A stretch of 42,655 nucleotides of DNA from a virus, in the IMG/VR virus record IMGVR_UViG_3300025070_002720, positions 1 to 42,655 of that record, one strand, 5' to 3'. The notes beneath the pieces are model-generated. The model was not told the origin of the DNA and made no database searches. It saw only the letters and a list, made by a program, of their open reading frames with translations. A program made the translations under genes and the position numbers. Below are positions 31,014 to 38,512 of the stretch, one piece after another. Numbering within the stretch: the stretch's first letter is position 1; every line of letters begins with the position of its first letter.

Positions 31014-31689
31014 CTTGAAGGTTAAATACCATTTTTACATCTGGGTTAATTAATTGATATTCTGCTCTTAATGCTCTTGCATCTTTAGCTAAGAGGTACT
31101 CGTCAACAAAAGATCTAATATCTTTCTGCTCTGTTAACCCGTTTACGGAGGTTATTATCTTTTTAAGTCTAGTTGTTACTTCAGGAGAAGAATTTTTATT
31201 TAATTTCTTAAGCCCTGTTAATTCTCTCTCTATACTTGTTTCATCACTATGAGTTAGAAGTTTAAAAGTAATTGTATTACCTGTTGTTGGTAGAGCAAAG
31301 CTAAACTTATTTTCTTTTTCTTTAACTAAACTTTCATCTAAGTATTTTAATTCCAATTTAGATAAGTCAACTGTATGGTTTGTTCCACCTCTAGAAAAGG
31401 TATAGTCCTTTCCATAAGAAAGTACTCTAGCAGCAAACATGATTGCATTTTTATCACCTACTAAAAGTTGATTGTAATCTACTCCTTCAGTAACAATCAA
31501 AGATTTAAGTAATCTGTCAATTACAGTTCCGTTCTTAATGTAATTTTGATTAGTTAAAATATCTTCTTCCTTTGCGGTCATATATTTCATTTCTACTTTC
31601 CCTGCAGCTAAAGCTGAATCTTCTGGGTATAGCAGCCCTTTAGATGGTAATTCTACTGATTCTGTAGGGACTTTAAATTGTGATTCCAT
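30946..31689 (-). CDS. Tail assembly chaperone (T4 gp26-like)
   Basis: A 247-residue protein beginning MESQFKVPTESVELPSKGLL. Hallmarks of the family are the YPEDSALAAGKVEMKYMTAKEEDILTNQNY region in parts, VDRLL/IDRLLKSLIV, and an acidic end with PIGLNFFWP. T4-like phages carry such a protein as gp26, an assembly factor for the baseplate hub and tape measure. Its stop is at 30946 and a U7 tract sits 12 bases earlier, so a fraction of ribosomes may continue into the 30711 frame. A leader with AAATATAAGAA on the plus strand (31722-31732) lies upstream. Confidence 0.78.
   Translation of the reverse strand: MESQFKVPTESVELPSKGLLYPEDSALAAGKVEMKYMTAKEEDILTNQNYIKNGTVIDRLLKSLIVTEGVDYNQLLVGDKNAIMFAARVLSYGKDYTFSRGGTNHTVDLSKLELKYLDESLVKEKENKFSFALPTTGNTITFKLLTHSDETSIERELTGLKKLNKNSSPEVTTRLKKIITSVNGLTEQKDIRSFVDEYLLAKDARALRAEYQLINPDVKMVFNLQDEEGGEEEVDLPIGLNFFWPDA
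30960..30966 (-). other. U7 slippery tract, candidate programmed frameshift site
   Basis: The minus strand reads AAC TTT TTT TGG in the upstream gene's frame. A -2 slip on the two TTT codons (all-U re-pairing) or a +1 shift places ribosomes in the frame of the 30711 gene (GGC CTG ACG CCT), joining the two chaperone proteins. A -1 slip would meet TGA after two codons (TTG GCC TGA). Confidence 0.45.
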
Positions 31690-31721
31690 AAATTTTATTA
31701 ATTATAACTTGTTCTATATAT

Positions 31722-31732
31722 AAATATAAGAA
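31722..31732 (-). promoter_or_regulatory. Putative promoter element ahead of tail chaperone genes
   Basis: Minus-strand TTCTTATATTT with a preceding T-run, 33 bases before the ATG at 31689. It differs from the common TTCTTATATTA element only at the last base. It lies between the terminator at 31751 and the gp26-like gene, the right place for a new transcript. Confidence 0.45.
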
Positions 31733-31750
31733 AAATAACTTTTAGAAACA

Positions 31751-31780
31751 ACTAAAAAACCCGGAAAAGATCCGGGTTCA
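31751..31780 (-). terminator. Rho-independent terminator after the tail tube gene
   Basis: In minus-strand RNA AACCCGGA (31771-31778) pairs with TCCGGGTT (31758-31765) perfectly over eight bases around a five-base loop and is followed by TTTT. This GC-rich stem with U-run is the clearest terminator in the window. It lies 27 bases beyond the tube stop, ending the sheath-tube transcript. Confidence 0.9.
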
Positions 31781-31806
31781 TTAACTTTATAAGAGGTAGG
31801 TGTGTA

Positions 31807-32292
31807 TTAGTAATTTAATACGCAGTAGTCCATTGCTACTGTAATGCTGATTTCAACAGCTTCATCAGATGTCCAGTCATATTGACCAAAGTCTCCGTTT
31901 GATAGTATAGCACCTTTGATGATCCATTCTCCTACGATGTCTCCTACAGGTCCTAAAATATTTAGAGTTAAATCCTTTTTATAGAAATCAGAGTATCCTG
32001 CTCTACCAGTTACTGATTCGTAACCTTGTCTTGCCCATTCCATTACTGCTTGAGCACCACTTGGTGTTACTGGATCGTAAAGTGTCATGGTCATATCGTC
32101 CCATTCTCTTTTTCCTCTAATTTTTCTATATGAATTGATGTGATCTAATTTGATAACGTTATCGGTGAAGGTAGGAGCTTTTACATTCTTTACCATGAAG
32201 GAAGGAATTCCGTCGATAAGCATTACAAATCTGTTTTGTACTTTCGGTTCGAAAGCTTTAAACATTATTTCGTTTGGATCTAATATTGCCAT
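31807..32292 (-). CDS. Tail tube protein (gp19-like)
   Basis: A 161-residue inner-tube protein. Typical features are the opening MAILDPNEIMFKAFEPKVQN, FVMLIDGIPSFMVKNVKAP, the EWDDMTMTLYDPV strand and the C-terminal DEAVEISITVAMDYCVLNY. The gene lies directly after the sheath gene, the standard T4-like order. A leader with TTTATTATAAATATC (32304-32318, plus strand) also precedes the sheath gene, so both have the same element. High expression is expected. A strong terminator follows. Confidence 0.92.
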   Translation of the reverse strand: MAILDPNEIMFKAFEPKVQNRFVMLIDGIPSFMVKNVKAPTFTDNVIKLDHINSYRKIRGKREWDDMTMTLYDPVTPSGAQAVMEWARQGYESVTGRAGYSDFYKKDLTLNILGPVGDIVGEWIIKGAILSNGDFGQYDWTSDEAVEISITVAMDYCVLNY

Positions 32293-32303
32293 GTTCTATT
32301 TAC

Positions 32304-32318
32304 TTTATTATAAATATC
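32304..32318 (-). promoter_or_regulatory. 15-base element ahead of the tube gene (putative late promoter)
   Basis: Minus-strand GATATTTATAATAAA, 12 bases before the ATG at 32292. The identical 15-mer occurs at 34110-34124 ahead of the sheath gene, and 14 of 15 bases recur in front of the gene at 21000. It contains a TATAAT core. A late promoter for the two most abundant tail proteins is the natural reading. Confidence 0.5.
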
Positions 32319-32330
32319 GTTAATTAAAAA

Positions 32331-34088
32331 TTATCCATTAAAAGTTGCTCCAGTTGGCTCAACTGTAAAGTCAAGTACTATAAATTCTGCAGTTTTTGCT
32401 GGCTGAATGAATATTTGACCTACTAATTGATTTCTGTCTACAACATCTGCTGTATTGTTTGTATCATCCATTACTACTCTAAAAGTGTAAAGACCTTGTC
32501 TTTGTACTACTGATTCTAAGTATGGATTTACTATAGATAAAAATCTGTTTCTAGTTGCTACTGTATTTTGTTCAAATACTAAGTTTCTAGCTTGATCTCC
32601 TAAGAACTTCTTAAGCTCGATTAATAATCTTCTTACGTTTACTCTATCTAAAGCTGATGCTTTAGTCTGTAAAGTCTTTTGACCAAATACTGCAATACCT
32701 TGTCCAGGGAAAGTAGCGATTGGATTAACTTTACCATCATACAATAAGTCTCTTTGACCTCTTGTTAATTTTTGTTCTGCTTGAATTACTCCAACGATTC
32801 CTCCTCTTACTAATCCAGCTGGTGCGAACCAAGGTGCTGAACTATTATCTGTAAATGCATATACTCCTGGTATAACACAAGAAGCAGGGACATATACGTT
32901 TCTTCCCGTAGCAGATACAACTTGTACCCATGGCCAATAAGAAGAAGCATAAGAACTATTTAATCCTGTTGCTGTTGATGTAATGTTGCTTACAGTTGAA
33001 CCATAAGACTCTAGATCTATTACTGCGATACAGTCTCCTCTAGATTCTGCTAAAGTAACTACACTATTTAATGCTCCTGCTTGATCAGCATGTTTGTAAA
33101 TTAAACCTGGTGCAGATAGTATATTAAATATGTATTCGTCTTTATTATCTAGTATTGATATAGCATCTGTATAGTTACCAGATGTTAAACCTTGAGTGTT
33201 TGTATTTGATATAGATCCAAAGTAGTTAGCGTTAGCTACAGCATTGATTCCATTTGCATTGTAGAATGATCCAGATTCTTCAATCGGTAAAGATCCTGAA
33301 TAAGAAGCTCCAGCTTCATCTACTCCTACTGATACACCATCGTTTTGTAAGTAGTCAACTGTTGCTGAATTTACTGCCGAAATGTATATGTAGTTAGACT
33401 TGTTAACATAATCTCCTTGAGTCTTAACATATGTTTTAGTCCCGTCTGTTGCTTTAGTTTTAAACTGAGTACCAATTGCGCTTTCAATGTAGTTAGAAGA
33501 ATTAGGATCTAAACTTAAATTATTAAAAGTCTCTAATACTACTTTATTACTGTGACTGTCATCACCTCTTCTTATTAAAAGAGAGAATGTACCTTTTTTA
33601 GCATCGACGTTTTGTATTTGCCATCTGATGTTATCAACTGAACCAGCTACTAATGCTCCTCCAGATCCTGCAATTTCTGCTCCTGGGTTAGTTAGTGAAA
33701 CTGAGTTGTTAAAGATAGCTCCTTTTCCTAATGTTTTAATTTCAAAAGGTTGAACACTACCGTTAAGTGATGATGAAACGTGAGTTGAAGATGCTTGAGT
33801 AAAAGATCCAGTTACTACTCTTGTCATCAATACAGAATTACCTCCTTGTTGGAAGTAGTTTTTAACCGCTATAGAAGTTAAATATTCTTGCTTTGTTGAT
33901 GCTGATACAAAAGTTTCTCCGAAATTACGTACATACTGATTGTATGATGTAACGATGGTTGGTTCTTCTACTGGTCCTTTAACTGAAGGCCCGATGATTG
34001 CAGCGCCAGCTTCTACTGGAGCAGGCTGGATAAAAGAAATATCGTTTTCTCTTGCAAATACACCCGGTGAGATGATTGATTCTGCCAT
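32331..34088 (-). CDS. Contractile tail sheath protein (gp18-like)
   Basis: A 585-residue sheath protein. The N-terminal signature is ISPGVFARENDISFIQPAP, then AAIIGPSVKGPVEEPTIV. A C-terminal conserved domain follows, with AVFGQKTLQTKASALDRVNVRRL, LIELKKFLGDQARNLVFEQN and a final QIFIQPAKTAEFIVLDFTVEPTGA stretch in parts, as in T4-type sheaths. The middle is the variable, exposed region. It proves a contractile tail, hence a myovirus morphology. A 15-base putative late promoter lies upstream. Confidence 0.96.
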   Translation of the reverse strand: MAESIISPGVFARENDISFIQPAPVEAGAAIIGPSVKGPVEEPTIVTSYNQYVRNFGETFVSASTKQEYLTSIAVKNYFQQGGNSVLMTRVVTGSFTQASSTHVSSSLNGSVQPFEIKTLGKGAIFNNSVSLTNPGAEIAGSGGALVAGSVDNIRWQIQNVDAKKGTFSLLIRRGDDSHSNKVVLETFNNLSLDPNSSNYIESAIGTQFKTKATDGTKTYVKTQGDYVNKSNYIYISAVNSATVDYLQNDGVSVGVDEAGASYSGSLPIEESGSFYNANGINAVANANYFGSISNTNTQGLTSGNYTDAISILDNKDEYIFNILSAPGLIYKHADQAGALNSVVTLAESRGDCIAVIDLESYGSTVSNITSTATGLNSSYASSYWPWVQVVSATGRNVYVPASCVIPGVYAFTDNSSAPWFAPAGLVRGGIVGVIQAEQKLTRGQRDLLYDGKVNPIATFPGQGIAVFGQKTLQTKASALDRVNVRRLLIELKKFLGDQARNLVFEQNTVATRNRFLSIVNPYLESVVQRQGLYTFRVVMDDTNNTADVVDRNQLVGQIFIQPAKTAEFIVLDFTVEPTGATFNG

Positions 34089-34109
34089 GTTTGGTCTATT
34101 TTATTTTAA

Positions 34110-34124
34110 TTTATTATAAATATC
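34110..34124 (-). promoter_or_regulatory. 15-base element ahead of the sheath gene
   Basis: Minus-strand GATATTTATAATAAA, 22 bases before the ATG at 34088; identical to 32304-32318. It lies between the hairpin at 34183 and the sheath gene, in the place a sheath promoter would occupy. Confidence 0.5.
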
Positions 34125-34182
34125 ATTCAGGAATGTAAAACAGAACTAATGTTTTAACTATATCTGTCTATAATAAATAGGA

Positions 34183-34205
34183 AAGGAGGATGTAAAACCC
34201 TCCTT
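34183..34205 (-). terminator. Hairpin terminator after the 34230 gene
   Basis: In minus-strand RNA AAGGAGG (34199-34205) pairs with CCTCCTT (34183-34189), seven perfect pairs, with a nine-base loop. It is followed by TCCTATTTATT, only partly U-rich. It separates the 34230 gene from the sheath transcript. Confidence 0.65.
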
Positions 34206-34229
34206 AACTATAAGTATGTAAAAGATTCT

Positions 34230-34526
34230 TTATTTTTCCTCTACAAGCTCTGGTTCTTCAACACCTTTTTCTTCTTTAGGTGCAGGAATAAACTCGCCGT
34301 TCTTCAAGTCAATTGAACCAGCGCCGTAAGATGCTTCTAAAGCGTCTACTAACTCTTTTTCTGATTCTCTTAATTCAGCTAAAAATGATTTTGCTCCTTC
34401 TTTTCTCTCTGAGATATTGATTTCTGCTAGAGAAATACCTCCTAGTTCATTTACCAAAGCAGCATTCTTTTGCTGTAGTTCTTGTAACTTGTCAAGCTCT
34501 TCTTGAGTTAACTTTTGATTTGCCAT
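34230..34526 (-). CDS. Small coiled-coil protein, virion or scaffold-like
   Basis: A 98-residue acidic helical protein. Residues 5-28 and 50-66 form heptad-like helices (EELDKLQELQQKNAALVNEL), followed by a YGAGSIDLKNGEFIPAP turn and an acidic tail (EEKGVEEPELVEEK). The shape resembles a prefoldin-like hairpin. Similar small proteins often sit near virion genes in flavobacterial phages, as I recall, with no known function. It has its own TTCTTATATTA leader and ends with a hairpin terminator, so it is a single-gene transcript, which suggests strong or separately timed expression. Confidence 0.65.
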   Translation of the reverse strand: MANQKLTQEELDKLQELQQKNAALVNELGGISLAEINISERKEGAKSFLAELRESEKELVDALEASYGAGSIDLKNGEFIPAPKEEKGVEEPELVEEK

Positions 34527-34561
34527 AATTTAATTTTTAATTAATCGATTTATTATAATAG

Positions 34562-34572
34562 TAATATAAGAA
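34562..34572 (-). promoter_or_regulatory. Putative promoter element ahead of the coiled-coil gene
   Basis: Exact minus-strand TTCTTATATTA, 36 bases before the ATG at 34526. Same 11-mer as at 2115, 5628, 20527 and 22365. Confidence 0.5.
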
Positions 34573-34604
34573 TAAATATCTTATAAAACAACTTTTATTT
34601 AAAT

Positions 34605-34967
34605 TTATTCTCCTGGTGTAGCTAAATACTTTACTACAGATGTAGGGTTTCTCTGTAAGTTAAGAGAAGCTGATACTGCATTTTTTAACTGCTGTACAGA
34701 ACCTGAATTTGCAGATTCCATTTCTGATGTTATCCATGCAGATACTACTGCATTATCTAGAGCATCAAAAGAATCAAATGAAGATAAATCCTCTGTTGAT
34801 ACTGCTTGAGTTCCAATTATAGAAGCTGATTCACTTCCTGTGCTAACTGTTAAAGTATAATGTACGTTATACACTACATCGTTTTCGGTGTTTACCGGGT
34901 CTTGAGAATCTGAAGCTGTTGGGTAAGTGTCTAATGCTCCAACATGCCAAGAATAAGATAATGCCAT
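34605..34967 (-). CDS. Hypothetical virion-associated protein
   Basis: A 120-residue Ser/Thr-rich protein (MALSYSWHVGALDTYPTASD start), with a YNVHYTLTVSTGSESAS beta-hairpin and a C-terminal LKNAVSASLNLQRNPTSVVK helix. Its composition (many Ser, few Lys) matches phage structural or decoration proteins. No family is confirmed. It precedes the 34230 gene and follows the 2OG-oxygenase gene. Confidence 0.55.
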   Translation of the reverse strand: MALSYSWHVGALDTYPTASDSQDPVNTENDVVYNVHYTLTVSTGSESASIIGTQAVSTEDLSSFDSFDALDNAVVSAWITSEMESANSGSVQQLKNAVSASLNLQRNPTSVVKYLATPGE

Positions 34968-35002
34968 AATTTTTGTTTTTTACTAATTAGTTTTTGTTTG
35001 TA

Positions 35003-35021
35003 TATATATTAAATAAATAGC
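35003..35021 (-). promoter_or_regulatory. Relaxed copy of the 19-base late element
   Basis: Minus-strand GCTATTTATTTAATATATA, 36 bases before the ATG at 34967. It shares the GCTATTTAT core and AT-rich tail with the identical 19-mers at 28263 and 30682. Confidence 0.35.
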
Positions 35022-35037
35022 TGCTATATTGCTAAAT

Positions 35038-35745
35038 CTATATTTGTATATTAAAGTTGATAACAGCTCTGTGAGTTTTACCGTAAAAAGGTTCAACTGA
35101 ATGTATAATATCATAAGGCCATATTATAAGCATACCTTTTTTAGGTCTAATGTAATGTTTCATACCTCTTACATGAAAGGCAAAAACTCCACTATAAGGG
35201 TGATCCTTAATTGGGTCACCGTCAGATAAGTAGTACCCTCCGGAAAACATTATTGGCTTTGCTTCATTATGATGCCACCTACAGTGATTATGAGCATTGT
35301 GTCCTCTACCTGAGGTTGGTTCATAGTACTGTAACCAGCTTTCTGTAATTTCTGGTTTATTGTTATTTTCAATTTCCAATAAGTCTAGCATTTTACAGAA
35401 ACTGCCTTTTATCCGTCTCTTTATAACTTCTACATTATAATCTTTAGTTTCTAAAAAATCATTTGGAGGAGTATAAAACCTACTACCAATTGGTTGAAGT
35501 TTATGTTCTTCCACCCATTCTTCTTGTCTATCGTAATTAACGTTGTAGCTATTCTGTCTTTGGGTATCAAATTGACCTGGTAGTTCTTGTCCCATTTTTT
35601 TTTGTTGTGGGTTGAGAATATTTAGTCCAAGAGTATACACTTCATCTGCTATAGTATCATCAAATATTCGTTTATATATTGGAATAGGGGCAAGATGATA
35701 TAAATGTTCTTGAGTAGTTTTTATTAGTGGTTTTTTGAAATTCAT
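35038..35745 (-). CDS. 2OG-Fe(II) oxygenase-like protein
   Basis: A 235-residue protein with the C-terminal pattern of 2-oxoglutarate/Fe(II) dioxygenases common in phages. A His-rich metal region GHNAHNHCRWHHN (148-160) leads to MFSGGYYLSDGD (166-177). A second half gives KKGMLIIWPYDIIHSVEPF (202-220, with distal His215) and THRAVINFN (Arg226 for 2-oxoglutarate). It would hydroxylate a protein, sugar or nucleobase. It ends the glycosyltransferase/radical-SAM cassette, three bases after the radical-SAM gene, so the two are probably coupled. Confidence 0.8.
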   Translation of the reverse strand: MNFKKPLIKTTQEHLYHLAPIPIYKRIFDDTIADEVYTLGLNILNPQQKKMGQELPGQFDTQRQNSYNVNYDRQEEWVEEHKLQPIGSRFYTPPNDFLETKDYNVEVIKRRIKGSFCKMLDLLEIENNNKPEITESWLQYYEPTSGRGHNAHNHCRWHHNEAKPIMFSGGYYLSDGDPIKDHPYSGVFAFHVRGMKHYIRPKKGMLIIWPYDIIHSVEPFYGKTHRAVINFNIQI

Positions 35746-35748
35746 ATA

Positions 35749-36774
35749 TTATTTTAAATATCCATTATGAAAAGGTACATAGAAATCTACCTTATAATTT
35801 TTAGTTTTAGCATATGCTTCGGCTTCTAACTGTGCCTCCCAAAATATTCGCCAGTTAGTACTGTTGCAAAGTTTACTGTTATCTATCTTTAAATCTGATA
35901 GATATTTCATAGTTAAAGTGAATTGGGTACTGTTTGACCCAACTTCTATTCCTAAATCTATCATTTCTTTTAATTCGTGTACATTATATAAATTAATATT
36001 ATTAGTAATATAGGATTTGTCGTATATACCTTCTCTTTTTTTTACTTTTTTAAAATAAGAAGTTAAATTCTTTTTTATTTTATTAAAATAATCTAACTTT
36101 CTTATAACCTTATACGTATCAGATGTTCCTGCATCTATTGAAAATCCTAAATGTACGTTTTTAACTGTATCCAAAAATCTTTCCTGTATCCTTTCAGTAA
36201 ATATAGTTCCGTTGCAAAAAGTCCAGAATAAGATATTGTCTCTATATTTTATGAAATCAAGTTTTTCGAATACATCAAAAATCCTGTCTTTATAAAACGG
36301 TTCTGCTATTCCTAAGACGGAAAGATTTCTAACCTCTGGCATTGCTATTTTTACCTCATTTAAAATATCATCTAGTATATCAGGTCCTACATTCTCCATA
36401 AACTGTTTACTGCTTCTAGGGCACATAATACAGGCAGTGTCCGGTGTAGGTTTTATACCTCCTATATTACAAAAAGTAGAGGGTATGTTCAACTCTATAT
36501 CAACTGGATACTTAGTTAGGTGTACTTCTTTTTTGGGTAGTTTATTAAGACTGTAAAATCTGAATGGACATTTATTATTGTTGCAGTATTTTCTATCCAA
36601 AGTACCTTTAAGGGTTGAATTTTTAACTCCTCTCAGTTCAGGATTTTTCCAAGCCTTCTCTATACCGTCTTTTAATATATTACCGTACATAGAAGATTGA
36701 AAGCAGCAGGAATGGTAACTCCCGTCTTCGTTAATTTTTAATCTAGTAAAAGGTAAATCACAAAATGCTTTCAT
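35749..36774 (-). CDS. Radical SAM / SPASM-like protein with atypical cysteine spacing
   Basis: A 341-residue cysteine-rich protein. The N-terminus opens FCDLPFTRLKINEDGSYHSCC (Cys5, Cys23, Cys24), followed by YCNNNKCPF (Cys64, Cys69). This resembles an auxiliary iron-sulfur (SPASM-type) domain placed in front. A FCNIGG...ACIMCPR segment (Cys102, Cys115, Cys118) then forms CX12CX2C where CX3CX2C is usual. Downstream strands (LSVLGIAEPFY, HLGFSIDAGTSDTY) look like a radical SAM barrel. It would generate a 5'-deoxyadenosyl radical to modify a peptide, sugar or base. It sits between a glycosyltransferase and the oxygenase. Confidence 0.75.
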   Translation of the reverse strand: MKAFCDLPFTRLKINEDGSYHSCCFQSSMYGNILKDGIEKAWKNPELRGVKNSTLKGTLDRKYCNNNKCPFRFYSLNKLPKKEVHLTKYPVDIELNIPSTFCNIGGIKPTPDTACIMCPRSSKQFMENVGPDILDDILNEVKIAMPEVRNLSVLGIAEPFYKDRIFDVFEKLDFIKYRDNILFWTFCNGTIFTERIQERFLDTVKNVHLGFSIDAGTSDTYKVIRKLDYFNKIKKNLTSYFKKVKKREGIYDKSYITNNINLYNVHELKEMIDLGIEVGSNSTQFTLTMKYLSDLKIDNSKLCNSTNWRIFWEAQLEAEAYAKTKNYKVDFYVPFHNGYLK

Positions 36775-37544
36775 TATATATGTTTAAAATATAAATTCAT
36801 ATCAAGCTCTTCATTAATAAACTTATTTAGTTTTCTTTGTATTTTACTAATCTTAAAGTAGTGATCAGTTCTATCGTCACTTACTCCTTGAACATATACT
36901 GGTTGAAATTTATTAATATATTCTTTTAAACTACAGTTGGAATATATTAGCATAGCATGTTCTTCTATACATCCTTCGATTTTATTTTTTATAGTTATAT
37001 CTATTAAATCTCTTCCTAAGTTTCTATTTGATGTATACAAACAACCAAAATTAGGTGTTGCTAATCCTTCTTTAAACTCCCAATTATATTTTTTAAATTC
37101 TCTTTCAAGGACTTTAAAGTATTCTAAGTTATAATTTAAAATTAATCTTCCTTCAAAAGTTTCCTTAAATGATTCTACTGTGTCTTTATGTTGAGCATAT
37201 AAAGGGCAGAGTGTCTCATTTTTATTTAATAGATTATAAAAGTTCTTATCTAATGGTCTTAAAGCGTAACAATCCCAATCCAACATAATGACTTTTTCAA
37301 ACTTCTTCAAAGCTAAGTCTAATGCTACTAATTTTTTACCGTATTGGGTATTGTATGTTTCAAAATAGGGGTGTGAGTCCTTAACTAAGAATGTGTTAAA
37401 TCCTCTTTCTTTTAGAAAGTTTTCGTTCTCCTTACCCCAAACGTATACCAAGTGATTACTCATTACCGGGAATCTTGGAATTTCAGCTTTAGTTTCATTC
37501 CTTTCCCCCCAGTATGTTCTAATTATAGGTATTGTTGTATTCAT
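36774..37544 (-). CDS. GT-A glycosyltransferase
   Basis: A 256-residue transferase. The DXD motif lies in VIMLDWDCYAL (Asp89, Asp91), after a HLVYVWGKENENFL strand and the GKKLVALDLALKKF donor-binding helix. C-terminal GCIEEHAMLIY and VYVQGVSDDRTDHYF are typical of short GT-A enzymes on sugar-nucleotide donors. The acceptor is unknown. Its stop shares a base with the radical-SAM start, and it overlaps the upstream glycosyltransferase by 26 bases, so the genes are co-translated. Confidence 0.8.
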   Translation of the reverse strand: MNTTIPIIRTYWGERNETKAEIPRFPVMSNHLVYVWGKENENFLKERGFNTFLVKDSHPYFETYNTQYGKKLVALDLALKKFEKVIMLDWDCYALRPLDKNFYNLLNKNETLCPLYAQHKDTVESFKETFEGRLILNYNLEYFKVLEREFKKYNWEFKEGLATPNFGCLYTSNRNLGRDLIDITIKNKIEGCIEEHAMLIYSNCSLKEYINKFQPVYVQGVSDDRTDHYFKISKIQRKLNKFINEELDMNLYFKHI

Positions 37545-38511
37545 CCCAATATTTTTTAAATCTTGAATGTTGTAAATACTTACCTAATCCAAGCTCAATA
37601 CATTCTCTAAAGTACCTTTTTGTTTCTTTTGCTAGAAACTCAGGAAACATGTTAAAATGTATTTTATTAAACCATACATGTTCCCATACTAAATCAGTAT
37701 CTTTTTTATCTGATGCACCAAGCGGTAAGTACCATTGTTCTGATTTACCTTTATATCTATCTTTACGGTCTGAGTAATTACTATTAGCTAAAAACACCCT
37801 ATCTGTTAACGTATTAGCTTTATAATCTCCTTCTCTAATAACATGTCCTAATATGCCTTGATCAGTAAGTAACCAAAACCATTCAGGTACATAGTCACCA
37901 TTTGTTGCAACTAACTTTTTATGCCAATTAGAGTATTCAGATTTTAATTTCATATTATTTACTGCTAAAAAAGAAGTATTCGGACAAAGGTCGTTACAGT
38001 TATAATTGTCTGGGAATTCAATATGTTTTATATCTTTTTCCCAATCTTCTTTTTCAAAGTAGTAATACCCTCTGGGTATTTCCCAATGAGTTACTGTTAA
38101 ATCTCCTTCCAGTATATAATCTGGTATAGGTTGTCTGATTATCATATCTTGGTCCATGAAAATAAATGGTTCAGATTGGTTTGCTAGAACTTTTATTTTA
38201 CCGCTAGTCCAAAAATAAGCCGGGTCTATATCAGTTTTCGAATATCCATCTAAAAACTTTATATCTACTTCATCATAAAGATCATTGATACCAAATTGCT
38301 GATAAAAGTTAAAACCTATTGAATCTGTGTAAAGTTTTATTGTACCATTGTGATGTTTCCACATCCCTGCAGATAAAATGGTGTACAGTATTTGGTATGT
38401 TGGTTGATCATAGCATTCTCCTGGTAATTCACGTGTAGATCTAAATCCATGTCCTCTTAATCTTTCTCTATGAAAAAAAGGTTTGGTCCAATTAACATGT
38501 ATTCCTTTCAT
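37519..38511 (-). CDS. Glycosyltransferase-like protein (GT-A, DXD)
   Basis: A 330-residue protein with a GT-A core. The DXD is in FIFMDQDMIIRQPIP (Asp120, Asp122), after an ILSAGMWKHHNGTIKLYTD Rossmann-like region. A NTSFLAVNNMKLKSEY segment, a LLTDQGILGHVIRE stretch and a His-containing WEHVWFNKIHFN segment near the end may hold the acceptor and metal-ligating groups. It resembles the DUF6734-like family I recall from phages. It starts one base after the GT25-type gene's stop and overlaps the next gene. Confidence 0.75.
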   Translation of the reverse strand: MKGIHVNWTKPFFHRERLRGHGFRSTRELPGECYDQPTYQILYTILSAGMWKHHNGTIKLYTDSIGFNFYQQFGINDLYDEVDIKFLDGYSKTDIDPAYFWTSGKIKVLANQSEPFIFMDQDMIIRQPIPDYILEGDLTVTHWEIPRGYYYFEKEDWEKDIKHIEFPDNYNCNDLCPNTSFLAVNNMKLKSEYSNWHKKLVATNGDYVPEWFWLLTDQGILGHVIREGDYKANTLTDRVFLANSNYSDRKDRYKGKSEQWYLPLGASDKKDTDLVWEHVWFNKIHFNMFPEFLAKETKRYFRECIELGLGKYLQHSRFKKYWDEYNNTYN

Positions 38512-38512
38512 A

